A DNA stretch of 64,000 nt from Thermoanaerobaculia bacterium (GTDB lineage Bacteria; Acidobacteriota; Thermoanaerobaculia; Multivoradales; J023). The notes beneath the pieces were generated by a model that was not told the DNA's origin, ran no database searches, and worked only from the letters and a program-made list of their open reading frames with translations. The position numbers were made by a program, and so were the translations under genes. This document shows, one piece after another, positions 26,626-34,924 of the stretch (position 1 is its first letter; every line of letters begins with the position of its first letter). The DNA lies in contig JAUIJL010000004.1 in NCBI GenBank assembly GCA_030431255.1, positions 434,001-498,000 on the forward strand, given 5' to 3'.

Positions 26626-26772
26626 CCTCTAGGACGGTCGATTCCTCAGACGGCTGATTTCTTTTTCAGATCCATCGAGTCGCCACGGTTTCGGCATCAC
26701 GAAAAATGATCGAGGCACCGAAAGCCGGCCAAGCCGTGACGATCTCGGCCAGAAGGACGACGACTATCTGCC

Positions 26773-27885
26773 ATGAGTAAAAGAGACTATTACGAGGTGC
26801 TCGGTGTCGAGCGAACCGCCTCGGATTCAGATATCAAATCCGCCTACCGAAAGCTGGCGGTGAAATACCATCCCGACCGCAACCAGGACAATCCCGAGGC
26901 CGAAGACAAATTCAAAGAGGCGGCCGAGGCCTATGCGGTCTTGTCCGACACGGATAAACGCGCCCGCTACGACCGCTTCGGCCACCAAGAAGGCCCTCAG
27001 GGATTCAGTGGCTTCGACCCATCGGTCTTCGGCGACTTTTCCGACATCCTCGGGGACCTCTTCGGATTCGGCGGCGGTCGGCGGCGGGGTGGCGGATCCC
27101 AAGGCATTCCGGGATCGGACCTGCGATACGACCTCAACATCACCTTTGAGGAAGCCGCTTTCGGCACCAGCCGGACGATCAAATTTCCTCGGCTCGAAGC
27201 GTGCGACGACTGCAGCGGCAGCGGCAGTGCCGATGGCAAGCTTCAGGTCTGCACCGTCTGCGGCGGCAGTGGCCGGGTCCGTTTTTCTCAGGGCTTCTTC
27301 AGCGTCGCCCGCACTTGCCCCGAATGCCAAGGTGGCGGCAAGAAGGTCACCAATCCTTGTAAAACCTGTCGCGGCGAGGGTCGCCAGGCTCGGGAGCGGG
27401 AGCTCGAGGTGACGATTCCGGCGGGCGTGGACACCGGCATGCGCTTGCGCCTTCGGGGCGAAGGCGAGCACGGCATGCGAGGCGGGCCCAAGGGCGATCT
27501 CGATGTCGTGATTCTGGTCGATGAGCACGAACGCTTCCAACGGGACGAAACGGACGTCCACGAGATCCTGGACCTCGGCTATGTTCAGCTCGTTCTCGGC
27601 GCCAAAGTGGAGATCGAGACCCTCCACGGCACCGAGACTCTCAAGATTCCCGCCGGCACCCAGCCCGGCCACGAGTTCCGCTTGAGAGGGCAGGGCATTA
27701 CCCATTTGAACAGCGATCGCAAGGGCGACCACGTGGCCCATGTCCGCCTGAAAGTGCCGAAACCCAGGGATCTCGACAGCGATCAGCTCGCCTTGCTCCA
27801 CAAGCTGGCGGAGCTCGAAGGCAGCGAGGTCCAACACGAGGCCAAAGGCGTGTTCGAAAAAGTGAAGAACCTTTTTCAGGTCTGA
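26773..27885 (+). CDS. dnaJ: DnaJ co-chaperone
   Basis: 370 aa. J domain ([20 protein letters not shown] with HPD in KYHPDRN), a Gly/Phe-rich linker ([20 protein letters not shown]), four zinc-binding CxxCxGxG-like repeats ([32 protein letters not shown]) and the C-terminal substrate domain ([20 protein letters not shown]). Stimulates DnaK ATPase and delivers clients. It begins 147 bases after dnaK and ends 10 bases before prmA. Confidence 0.97.
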   Translation: MSKRDYYEVLGVERTASDSDIKSAYRKLAVKYHPDRNQDNPEAEDKFKEAAEAYAVLSDTDKRARYDRFGHQEGPQGFSGFDPSVFGDFSDILGDLFGFGGGRRRGGGSQGIPGSDLRYDLNITFEEAAFGTSRTIKFPRLEACDDCSGSGSADGKLQVCTVCGGSGRVRFSQGFFSVARTCPECQGGGKKVTNPCKTCRGEGRQARERELEVTIPAGVDTGMRLRLRGEGEHGMRGGPKGDLDVVILVDEHERFQRDETDVHEILDLGYVQLVLGAKVEIETLHGTETLKIPAGTQPGHEFRLRGQGITHLNSDRKGDHVAHVRLKVPKPRDLDSDQLALLHKLAELEGSEVQHEAKGVFEKVKNLFQV

Positions 27886-27895
27886 CGGAAGCCCC

Positions 27896-28741
27896 GTGGA
27901 TTACCGTCATTGCACCTATCGGCTTCCGGCGAGCCGTGAGGACCACGTGGCGGCGACCCTCTGGCGCCTCGGCGCTTTGGGTTTTGAGGTCAAAGAGGAT
28001 CCGAGCCCGGGTTTCATTCGGCTCGAAGCGTACTTCCCCAGGGATCCCGAAACCGCCGGCGCGGTCGACGCTTGGCGCGAGACCGACGTCGAGCGAATCC
28101 ACGATTCCCGCCTCGAGGAGCAGGATTGGTTGGCGGACTATCGGGCCAAAAGCCGCCCCTTCGCCGTCGGCGAGCGGTTTTTCGTCGTCCAGGGAGAGCC
28201 CGACGAAACCCTTCCCGAGGCGCCGGACGGCCGGATCCTCCTCCGGGCTCCGGCCCAAAACGCCTTCGGCACCGGTAGTCACGAATCCACTCGCCTCGCC
28301 TTGAGGTGGCTCGAAACCCTCGATCTCTCGGGAAAACGCCTGCTCGATGTGGGCTCCGGGAGCGGCATCCTCGCCTTTGCGGCTCTCAAGCTCGGTGCCG
28401 CCTCGGTGGTGGGTTTTGATCTCGATCCGCCGTCGGTCGCCACCGCGACGCTCAACGCCCGGCGCAACAGATGCTCGCCGTCTTTTTTCGCCGGTGTCGC
28501 CGGCAGCTTGGCGGACGCCCCCGCCTTCGACCTGCTGATGGTCAACGTGCTTCCGGAGCGCATCTTCGGGGACTACCCCCGATTGATCCGCTGCCTACGA
28601 CCCGGTGGGCAAGTGATCAGCTCCGGCAATCTGATCAGCCGCCGCGACGAGCTGGTGAGCTCCTTCGCTCGTCTCGGCCTACGCCTCACCGGCCAATTGG
28701 ACGAAGGGGAGTGGACCTCCTTCTTGCTCGACCTGGCCTGA
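27896..28741 (+). CDS. prmA: ribosomal protein L11 methyltransferase
   Basis: 281 aa, GTG start. SAM-dependent methyltransferase of the PrmA family: N-terminal alpha/beta domain, RAPAQNAFGTGSHESTRLAL (family hallmark before the SAM site), motif I LLDVGSGSGILAFAALKLGA, and MVNVLPERI (NILxxxL-type, normally NPxx-like). It trimethylates L11 amino groups. It starts 10 bases after dnaJ and ends 11 bases before rsmE, so the two rRNA/ribosome modifiers ride on the chaperone transcript, as in many bacteria. Confidence 0.93.
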   Translation: MDYRHCTYRLPASREDHVAATLWRLGALGFEVKEDPSPGFIRLEAYFPRDPETAGAVDAWRETDVERIHDSRLEEQDWLADYRAKSRPFAVGERFFVVQGEPDETLPEAPDGRILLRAPAQNAFGTGSHESTRLALRWLETLDLSGKRLLDVGSGSGILAFAALKLGAASVVGFDLDPPSVATATLNARRNRCSPSFFAGVAGSLADAPAFDLLMVNVLPERIFGDYPRLIRCLRPGGQVISSGNLISRRDELVSSFARLGLRLTGQLDEGEWTSFLLDLA

Positions 28742-28752
28742 CCAGCCCACCC

Positions 28753-29514
28753 ATGTCGTCTGATCCCACCCCGAGCCTCGCGACTTATTTGGCTTCTCCA
28801 GAAGCCCTCCACGAGCCGAGCCTCGAGATTCGGGACCAAGCCTACAAACACCTTTTCCGTTCTCGACGGATGGCCGTCGGAGACTCGATTCGGTTGGTCG
28901 ACGGCGAGGGCGTCGCGCGATCCGGTGTCGTGGTGGAAATCGACCGCAAACACGCCCGAGTCGACATCGGCGGCGAGCTGCCCAGCCACGAGCCGGAGCA
29001 TCGTCTTCACCTGAAGGTCGGCGCCCTGAGACCGGAGCGGGCGGATTGGCTGGTGGAAAAGACCACTGAGCTCGGGGTCTTTTCAATCACCTTCATCACC
29101 ACCGAGCGAACCCCCCGACAATACGGCAAGGGGCGGCTCGACCGGCTCCAGCGGGTCGCGGCGGCGGCCGTGGAACAATGTGGGAGGTCGCGCTTGCCGC
29201 GGCTCAGCGGAGTAACGCCCTGGCGAGATGCCCTGCAAGAGCCGACGCTCGGCGATGCGTTCGTCCTGGACCCCGACGGTCCACCGGCCTCCGCCGCATT
29301 CCAGCAGGCCCTCCAAGGGGCTGGATCGAGCGGCGACACGACCCTTTGGATCGGCCCCGAGGGTGGCTTCAGCGACGACGAGCTTCGCCGGTTGACCGAT
29401 GATCTGCGGATCGCACCCGTGGGTTTGAGCTGCCCGATCCTGCGTGTGGAAACCGCGGCGGTCGCCGCCACCGCCCTCTGCCTCTTAACCCGCCGTCCTC
29501 CATCCCAGAGCTGA
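28753..29514 (+). CDS. rsmE: 16S rRNA m3U1498 methyltransferase
   Basis: 253 aa SPOUT-class enzyme. Visible: N-terminal PUA-like strand region with HLFRSRRMAVGDSIRLVDGE, then KTTELGVFSITFITTERTP, VEQCGRSRLP and the knotted SAM site WIGPEGGFSDDEL with ILRVETAAVAATALCL. ATG 28753 was chosen because the family starts just ahead of the RNA-binding domain; the frame is open further upstream inside prmA. Confidence 0.93.
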   Translation: MSSDPTPSLATYLASPEALHEPSLEIRDQAYKHLFRSRRMAVGDSIRLVDGEGVARSGVVVEIDRKHARVDIGGELPSHEPEHRLHLKVGALRPERADWLVEKTTELGVFSITFITTERTPRQYGKGRLDRLQRVAAAAVEQCGRSRLPRLSGVTPWRDALQEPTLGDAFVLDPDGPPASAAFQQALQGAGSSGDTTLWIGPEGGFSDDELRRLTDDLRIAPVGLSCPILRVETAAVAATALCLLTRRPPSQS

Positions 29515-29547
29515 CCTTTCCTTAGAGATACCGATCCGGGAGCCCGA

Positions 29548-31590
29548 ATGCCCACAAAAACCCATCCACAGATCGTCCGACGCACCGCCAACGACGGGCG
29601 GGTCGTGCTGGAAGATATCCCCGAGATTCCCTCTCGCTTCGGCGATTTGCTGCGGCCCTTCCACAACATCCGCAGCGCGACCCTCCAGGATTTTTCCGGT
29701 GACGGCCGGAGCCTGTACATCACCACCCGTTTCGCCGACACCCAGCAGCTGCACCGCATCGATGCCCCGGGAGGTGCCCGGCACCAGCTGACCTTCTTCA
29801 AGGAGCCGGTCCAAGAGGTCTGCCGACGCCCCGGAGCTGAGCACGATTGCTTGGCCTTTTTGATGGATCGGGGCGGGGACGAGTCCTACCAGATCCATCT
29901 CTACTTCCCGGGCACCGGCGAGCTTCGAGCCTTGACCGACGATCAAGGCCGGAATGCTTCCCTGCTGTGGAGCCCCGACGGCAAATGGCTGGCCTGCCGG
30001 AGCACGCGAAGCGATCTCCAATCCAACGATATTTGGCTAGTGGATCCCGAGGATCCGACCGTGGAGCGAAAGTGGGTCGACGCACCCCAGGGGACTTGGC
30101 TCTCCCCGGCCGCCTGGAGCCCCGATGGCCGATGGCTAGCCGTTCAGATCTATCGGTCGGTCACCGATCGCGCCACCGGCATGCTCGACGTCGAGTCCGG
30201 AGATTTTCGAATCGTCGCGGGCGAAGGAAGCGCGGCCGGCCCAGGCGCGGCCGGCCCAGGCGCGGCCGGCCCAGGCGTTTACGACCCGCTAGCCTTCTCC
30301 GCCGACGGCAAGGCCCTCTTCATCCGCACCGACCATGACGGCGACTTCAATCGCCTCGCCCGCCTGAATTTGGACCCGGATGCGAGCAGCGGTGCTCTCG
30401 ACATCGTGACCGATGATCTACCCTGGGATATCTCCGGCTTCGCGCTCTCCGGAGATCGCGCCGCTTTCGTCGCCAATCGGCACGGATATGGAGATCTCTA
30501 CCTCTTCGACCCGCAGTCGGCTGCCTTTTCTTGGGTGGATCAGCTGCCCAAGGGGTTGGTGTCTCATCTTCGATTCTCCCCGGACGGCCGGCGCTTGGGA
30601 TTCACCCTCGACCACTCCACCGGCCCCGGTGACGTCTGGACCCTGGATTTGGAAACGGGAGCGGACCTCCAAGCCACGATCCAGCGTTGGACCCGGAGCG
30701 AGGTCGGTGGCTTGCCCGCTTCGACCTTCGTCGAGCCGGAGCTCATCCACTACCCGACTTTCGACACCCTAGAAGAAAGCACGCTAGACGACGACTCGGA
30801 GGAGAGAAGCTTCATGGACGGTGCCACGACCGCCCGTCGCCGACGCACGATCCCGGCCTTTGTCTACCGGCCCACCACCGAGGGCCCCCATCCCGTGGTC
30901 CTACGCATCCACGGTGGGCCCGAGTCCCAATACCGCCCTGGATTCAACGGCTCCGTGCAGGCATGGGTCGACCGCCTCGGGCTGGCGGTGATCGCCCCCA
31001 ATGTCCGAGGCTCTTCAGGTTACGGCGCCCGCTATCTCAAGCTGGACAACGGAAAGTTGCGAGAAGACTCGGTCAAAGATATCGGTGCCCTTTTGGATTG
31101 GATCGAGCTGCAGGACGATCTCGACTCGGAGCGGGTGGCGGTTTACGGCGGCAGCTACGGTGGCTATATGGTGCTGGCCAGCCTGATCCACTTCGGCGAT
31201 CGGCTGCGCTGCGGGGTCGACTTGGTCGGCATCAGCAACTTCGTCACCTTCTTGGAGAACACCAAGGCCTATCGCCGGGATCTTCGACGGGTGGAATACG
31301 GCGACGAGCGGGATCCCGGCATGAGAGCGTTCCTGGACCAGATCAGCCCCACTCGACATGCCGCGCGCATCATCTCCCCGCTCTTCGTCGCCCAGGGACA
31401 CAACGACCCTCGAGTTCCCTATTCAGAGGCGGAGCAAATCGTGCGCGACGTGCGAAAAACCGGCCAAGTCGTTTGGTTTATGGACGCTCTCGACGAAGGT
31501 CACGGCTTCCGCAAGAAGGACAACCGCGATCTCTTCGACCAGGCCGTGGTCGCCTTCCTGACCCAGCATCTTTCCTTGGACGGGATCTAG
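29548..31590 (+). CDS. S9-family (prolyl-oligopeptidase-type) serine peptidase
   Basis: 680 aa. N-terminal beta-propeller (about 30-400; blades such as LLWSPDGKWLACRSTRSD, AWSPDGRWLAVQIYRS) and a C-terminal alpha/beta hydrolase with Ser536 (YGGSYGGYM), Asp620 (GHNDPRVP) and His652 (DEGHGF). Enzymes of this family cut short peptides. There is no signal peptide, so it is probably cytosolic. Residues 229-243 are three perfect AAGPG repeats from 15-bp units within a propeller loop. Its TAG stop shares the palindrome CTAG with the stop of the convergent PP2C gene. Confidence 0.93.
   Translation: MPTKTHPQIVRRTANDGRVVLEDIPEIPSRFGDLLRPFHNIRSATLQDFSGDGRSLYITTRFADTQQLHRIDAPGGARHQLTFFKEPVQEVCRRPGAEHDCLAFLMDRGGDESYQIHLYFPGTGELRALTDDQGRNASLLWSPDGKWLACRSTRSDLQSNDIWLVDPEDPTVERKWVDAPQGTWLSPAAWSPDGRWLAVQIYRSVTDRATGMLDVESGDFRIVAGEGSAAGPGAAGPGAAGPGVYDPLAFSADGKALFIRTDHDGDFNRLARLNLDPDASSGALDIVTDDLPWDISGFALSGDRAAFVANRHGYGDLYLFDPQSAAFSWVDQLPKGLVSHLRFSPDGRRLGFTLDHSTGPGDVWTLDLETGADLQATIQRWTRSEVGGLPASTFVEPELIHYPTFDTLEESTLDDDSEERSFMDGATTARRRRTIPAFVYRPTTEGPHPVVLRIHGGPESQYRPGFNGSVQAWVDRLGLAVIAPNVRGSSGYGARYLKLDNGKLREDSVKDIGALLDWIELQDDLDSERVAVYGGSYGGYMVLASLIHFGDRLRCGVDLVGISNFVTFLENTKAYRRDLRRVEYGDERDPGMRAFLDQISPTRHAARIISPLFVAQGHNDPRVPYSEAEQIVRDVRKTGQVVWFMDALDEGHGFRKKDNRDLFDQAVVAFLTQHLSLDGI
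30232..30276 (+). repeat. three perfect 15-bp tandem repeats inside the S9 peptidase
   Basis: GCGGCCGGCCCAGGC occurs three times without a mismatch at 30232, 30247 and 30262, in frame, encoding AAGPG x3. The perfect identity implies a recent expansion or slippage. Confidence 0.95.
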
Positions 31591-32687
31591 TCGCGACCTT
31601 GAGAGCTCAAGGCTTGGGTCGGCTCGGCGGCTTGGTCGGATATCCGGGCCAGGTCGGAGCCGTGGGAGCTCTGGACCAAATAACCCGCCAACAGGCCCAG
31701 CGCCAGGGCCAGCAACGCTGCCGTCAACCAAGTCTTCCATCCGGTCGAGCCGGGCTCCGCATCTTCCGCCGAGCCGAAGAGCTCGTCGCGAGTCGGCTTG
31801 GGGATATCGACCTCGGTATCCCCGTCATAAAACTCCTCATCACCGTCGATGATGATCCGGCTGGTGGTGTGATCCTCGAATTCCTTGGTCTGCTCAGGGC
31901 CTTCCGAACGGCACAACCCCACGACAGCGGTGATGTTGTCGGAGCCGTCTTGATCGTTGGCGCGGCGCACCAAGGCTTCCGCCAAGGGCTGCGGCTCGGG
32001 GCAGACCGTGGTCAGGTCGAGCATCTCCTCGTCCGTCAATCCACCGGTCAAGCCGTCTGAGCACAGCACGAAGAGATCACCATCTCGCAAGTCGAGCGTG
32101 GTGATATCCACCTCGGGGGGCAAAGAATCCCCCAACGATCGGGTGAGGATATTTCGCTGGGGATGGGAACGGGCGGCCTCGGAGGTCAGCACCCCGGCGT
32201 CGACCTGACGTTGCACCCAGGAATGGTCCGAGGTCACCTGCTGGATAGTGTGATTGCGGACCAGATAACACCGGCTGTCACCGACGTGGGCGAGCACCAT
32301 GTGTTTCGAGGTCATGGCCGCCATGACCACCGTGCTGCCGAGGCCACGAATCGAAGGGTCGTTCTGGCCGAGCTGGTAGATCTCGTTCGACACCGCGCGA
32401 ACGGCATGGGTCAGCGCCGCTTGGAGCGCGCGATCCCCGGAGAACTCCGGCCAAGATGAGTAGGTGCCGGTGGCGAACCAATGGCGTAGCCGCTCGGCGG
32501 TTAATTGACTGGCTCGGTCTCCCGCCCGCTCTCCCCCCATCCCGTCAGCGACCAGCATCAAGCCGGAAAGCTGAGACGGATTGCCCTCGCCCGGAAACGG
32601 CACGAATACCGCGTAGCTATCTTCATTTCGACGACGCTGGCGTCCCACATCCGTGGAAAAGCCAACCTCCAGACTGAATCGGGCCAT
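31587..32687 (-). CDS. PP2C-family Ser/Thr protein phosphatase with C-terminal membrane anchor
   Basis: 366 aa. PPM/PP2C motifs: RRRNEDSY (18-25), VADGMGG (metal-binding Asp48/Gly49), VLAHVGDSRCYL, FVLCSDGLTGGL and GSDNITAVV. The C-terminus has one hydrophobic segment (TWLTAALLALALGLLAGYLV) near residue 325-345 and a short exterior tail, so the catalytic domain faces the cytosol. It would reverse Hanks-type kinase phosphorylation; the window's kinase is 13 kb away. ATG 32687 has GGAGG 10 bases upstream. It converges with the S9 gene, sharing the stop bases. Confidence 0.93.
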   Translation of the reverse strand: MARFSLEVGFSTDVGRQRRRNEDSYAVFVPFPGEGNPSQLSGLMLVADGMGGERAGDRASQLTAERLRHWFATGTYSSWPEFSGDRALQAALTHAVRAVSNEIYQLGQNDPSIRGLGSTVVMAAMTSKHMVLAHVGDSRCYLVRNHTIQQVTSDHSWVQRQVDAGVLTSEAARSHPQRNILTRSLGDSLPPEVDITTLDLRDGDLFVLCSDGLTGGLTDEEMLDLTTVCPEPQPLAEALVRRANDQDGSDNITAVVGLCRSEGPEQTKEFEDHTTSRIIIDGDEEFYDGDTEVDIPKPTRDELFGSAEDAEPGSTGWKTWLTAALLALALGLLAGYLVQSSHGSDLARISDQAAEPTQALSSQGRD

Positions 32688-32939
32688 TCGAACCAACCTC
32701 CGCGTCGACCACGGCTGAGACCAGCAATCTGTGCTGCCCAGAACCACTGACCAAAATCAAATTGGCGCCGGTGGTCATCCGCTGCGGTCACCTGTCGACA
32801 TCCGCTGAGAACGGCTCACGAATCGGATGTCCGACGAGCAACCCACCAAGCAGCTAGAAGAGAATAGACCGGAATTTTGTCGGCAAGCCAGTGGGCAAGT
32901 CAAGCGAGGGTTCTTAAGCGCGCTGAGCCGGCGGCAAGC

Positions 32940-33707
32940 TCAGTCGTCTGCGGGCACGTCCACCCGGCCTTTGACGTCGCGATGTCGAACGTCCCCGGAG
33001 CCGTCCCTGGCGACGATGAAGTCGCCGCCGACGCGACCCGCGAAGATGTCTCCAGAGCCGTCACGGTCCACTGTCACGGAACCGCTGACCGACTTCATCG
33101 AGAGATCGCCGGAGCCGTCCTCGGAAATCCGAACGGACCCGTCGATCTCGCTCAGCCGAGCATCCCCGGAGCCATCCTCGATCTCGACATTGCCGTGATG
33201 GGTGCTGATCCGGATATCGCCGGAGCCGTCATCGATTCGCAGATCCCCGCTGGTCTCACGCAGAGAGAGATCGCCGGAGCCGTCTTTGATGCTCGCCAGC
33301 CTGACGCCCTCCGCGGAGACGTCGCCGCTGGAATCCTGAACCTCCATCTCAACGCTCGACGGCACTCGAATCTCCAGATCCATGCTCGCCCGGCTATTCC
33401 ACCCCCTGGTCTCGGGCATGTCGGTCTCAATGTGTAGAGTCGAGCCGGATCGACGGGTCTCGAGCTGGATGCCGTCCAGCAGCTTGGCGCTGGATGCGCA
33501 GGCCACACCGATGGCTGAAAGACGGTTGGCCTCATCGCCTCTCTCTAGCCGAAGATCACCGGCACGGGCTGAAACGACCACACGCTCGATGCCATCGAGG
33601 CTCTCCGAGGCCCGTCGATCGGCCTTATGATCACAGTTGTCCCAAGCCGTAACCGGCACGGGAGCCAAAAGAAGCAAGAGCAAAACACGAGATGCAGTCC
33701 GTTTCAT
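32940..33707 (-). CDS. secreted DUF4097-like beta-repeat protein
   Basis: 255 aa with a signal peptide (MKRTASRVLLLLLLAPVPVT). From about residue 135 it is a ladder of short strands: DGSGD appears five times at 18-19-residue spacing, each followed at about +11 by a half-motif (SGD, HGN, DGS, SGS, GGD). This pattern matches the DUF4097/adhesin-like right-handed beta-helix. Asp-rich turns might bind calcium. Two Cys near the N-terminus of the mature protein and one pair (NCDH, VACAS) may form a disulfide. It lies 46 bases after the tiny membrane-protein gene with GGAGAATTCA before its ATG, so both are one unit. Confidence 0.82.
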   Translation of the reverse strand: MKRTASRVLLLLLLAPVPVTAWDNCDHKADRRASESLDGIERVVVSARAGDLRLERGDEANRLSAIGVACASSAKLLDGIQLETRRSGSTLHIETDMPETRGWNSRASMDLEIRVPSSVEMEVQDSSGDVSAEGVRLASIKDGSGDLSLRETSGDLRIDDGSGDIRISTHHGNVEIEDGSGDARLSEIDGSVRISEDGSGDLSMKSVSGSVTVDRDGSGDIFAGRVGGDFIVARDGSGDVRHRDVKGRVDVPADD

Positions 33708-33753
33708 TGAATTCTCCAGGGTAAGCTCTAAACACCGAGATCAGCGGGACGAG

Positions 33754-33951
33754 CTAGGCACGTGCCCCGCCCAACAATCGCGCGGGTAGAAATAAGATCG
33801 CTTTCAACAGCTCGAAGACGCCGTCCACCGCAATGCCTACCAGTCGAAACGGCAATAGTAGGAGCCATACGATCGGGTAGAGCACCAAGGCCAACAGAGC
33901 GATCGGCCAGCAAAGGACGAAAAGCAGGCACCAAAGCAAAAATTTCATCAT
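33754..33951 (-). CDS. small two-helix membrane protein
   Basis: 65 aa, almost all hydrophobic: one segment at 4-25 (LLWCLLFVLCWPIALLALVL) and a second at about 28-50, ending LPARLLGGARA. No family recognised. It has the best ribosome site of the window, AGGAGGTGA with 7 bases to the ATG, so strong expression is expected. It is first in a unit with the DUF4097-like gene and divergent from the PilZ gene; a role in anchoring or sensing for its partner is only a guess. Confidence 0.8.
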   Translation of the reverse strand: MMKFLLWCLLFVLCWPIALLALVLYPIVWLLLLPFRLVGIAVDGVFELLKAILFLPARLLGGARA

Positions 33952-33955
33952 GGTG

Positions 33956-33964
33956 TCACCTCCT
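33956..33964 (-). promoter_or_regulatory. near-perfect Shine-Dalgarno for the small membrane protein
   Basis: AGGAGGTGA on the minus strand is fully complementary to the 3' end of 16S rRNA and sits 7 bases before ATG 33951. It supports this very short ORF as a true gene. Confidence 0.85.
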
Positions 33965-34125
33965 ACAACGCACTACGAAGCTCGATCTTTTTTTGTTTCG
34001 GGCGAAAACCGTGAAATTTCACCCCGAATGTGCAACCCGGAAAAAGAGCTTCGGCACAGACCCCATGGAATCTGGTAAACTGATTGGCCCGGAATCGGAC
34101 CCGACAACAGCAAGAGACTTCGCTC

Positions 34126-34866
34126 ATGCCTCAATTAGCAAGCACTTCCACTAGGATGCGACTCTCATCGCCGGTTTCTCACCGAAAAATCCTAGCTGTG
34201 GGTTTCAGCTCGGCTGAATTCAACCGCCTGGCGCCACTCTTGGAGCGCTCCAGCTTCGAGCTGGACCGTTTTCCCGACCCCACGGGCGCCCTCGATCTAT
34301 TGGCTCCCATACCGTTCCACATGATTTTGGTGCGATATCCCTTGCCGAAAATGGCCATGGCGGACTTCCTGGATCGAATTCGGCACCCCACGACCCGATC
34401 ACGAAAATCCTCTCTGGTGATTCTCGCGGATCGTCCGCAAGTGGATGAAGCAGAGCAATTCCTGCTGAAGGGGGCCAATCGAGTCATCGAGATGGAGCCC
34501 CAAGCAGCCGAGCTGGAGACCGTTTTCGCCGATTTGCTGCACATCGCTCCGCGCCGCTCAGCCCGATTCTTCGCCCGACTTCAGGCTCGGCTCGACGGTG
34601 CACCGAGCTCCGTGCTCGGGGTCGTGCGCAACACCTCCGCCACCGGGCTCTTGGTGGAGACGGACCAGCTCCTAGGGCGTGGAACGGAAGTCGGCTTTGA
34701 GCTGACCCTACCCGGCAGCCGCCTGCCGATTCGCGGCCGAGCCCAGATCGTCCGACACGCAAGCTACGAGAAAGAGCATCTGAAAGGCGTCGGCATGCGC
34801 ATCCTCTCCTTCAACGGCTCCGCCGGCGACGAATACCAGGAATTCATCCGGCAACAAGTCCACTAA
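34126..34866 (+). CDS. receiver-like / PilZ domain protein
   Basis: 246 aa. Residues 20-130 resemble a CheY-like fold (KILAVGFSSAEFNRLAPLLE ... FHMILVRYPLPKMAMADFLD) but the phospho-acceptor position reads VRYPLP, with no Asp, so it is likely a pseudo-receiver. Residues about 140-245 are a PilZ domain with RRSAR (RxxxR) and NTSATG (NxSxxG), the c-di-GMP-binding residues. It may read out c-di-GMP made by the diguanylate cyclase at 44551. ATG 34126 was preferred to a TTG 42 bases upstream. Convergent with the SNF2 helicase. Confidence 0.87.
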   Translation: MPQLASTSTRMRLSSPVSHRKILAVGFSSAEFNRLAPLLERSSFELDRFPDPTGALDLLAPIPFHMILVRYPLPKMAMADFLDRIRHPTTRSRKSSLVILADRPQVDEAEQFLLKGANRVIEMEPQAAELETVFADLLHIAPRRSARFFARLQARLDGAPSSVLGVVRNTSATGLLVETDQLLGRGTEVGFELTLPGSRLPIRGRAQIVRHASYEKEHLKGVGMRILSFNGSAGDEYQEFIRQQVH

Positions 34867-34924
34867 GCTGGAAGAACATGCCCGCCGGGGTCCAAAGTCG
34901 AGGCTTCGTCGGCGGCCCGTGATC

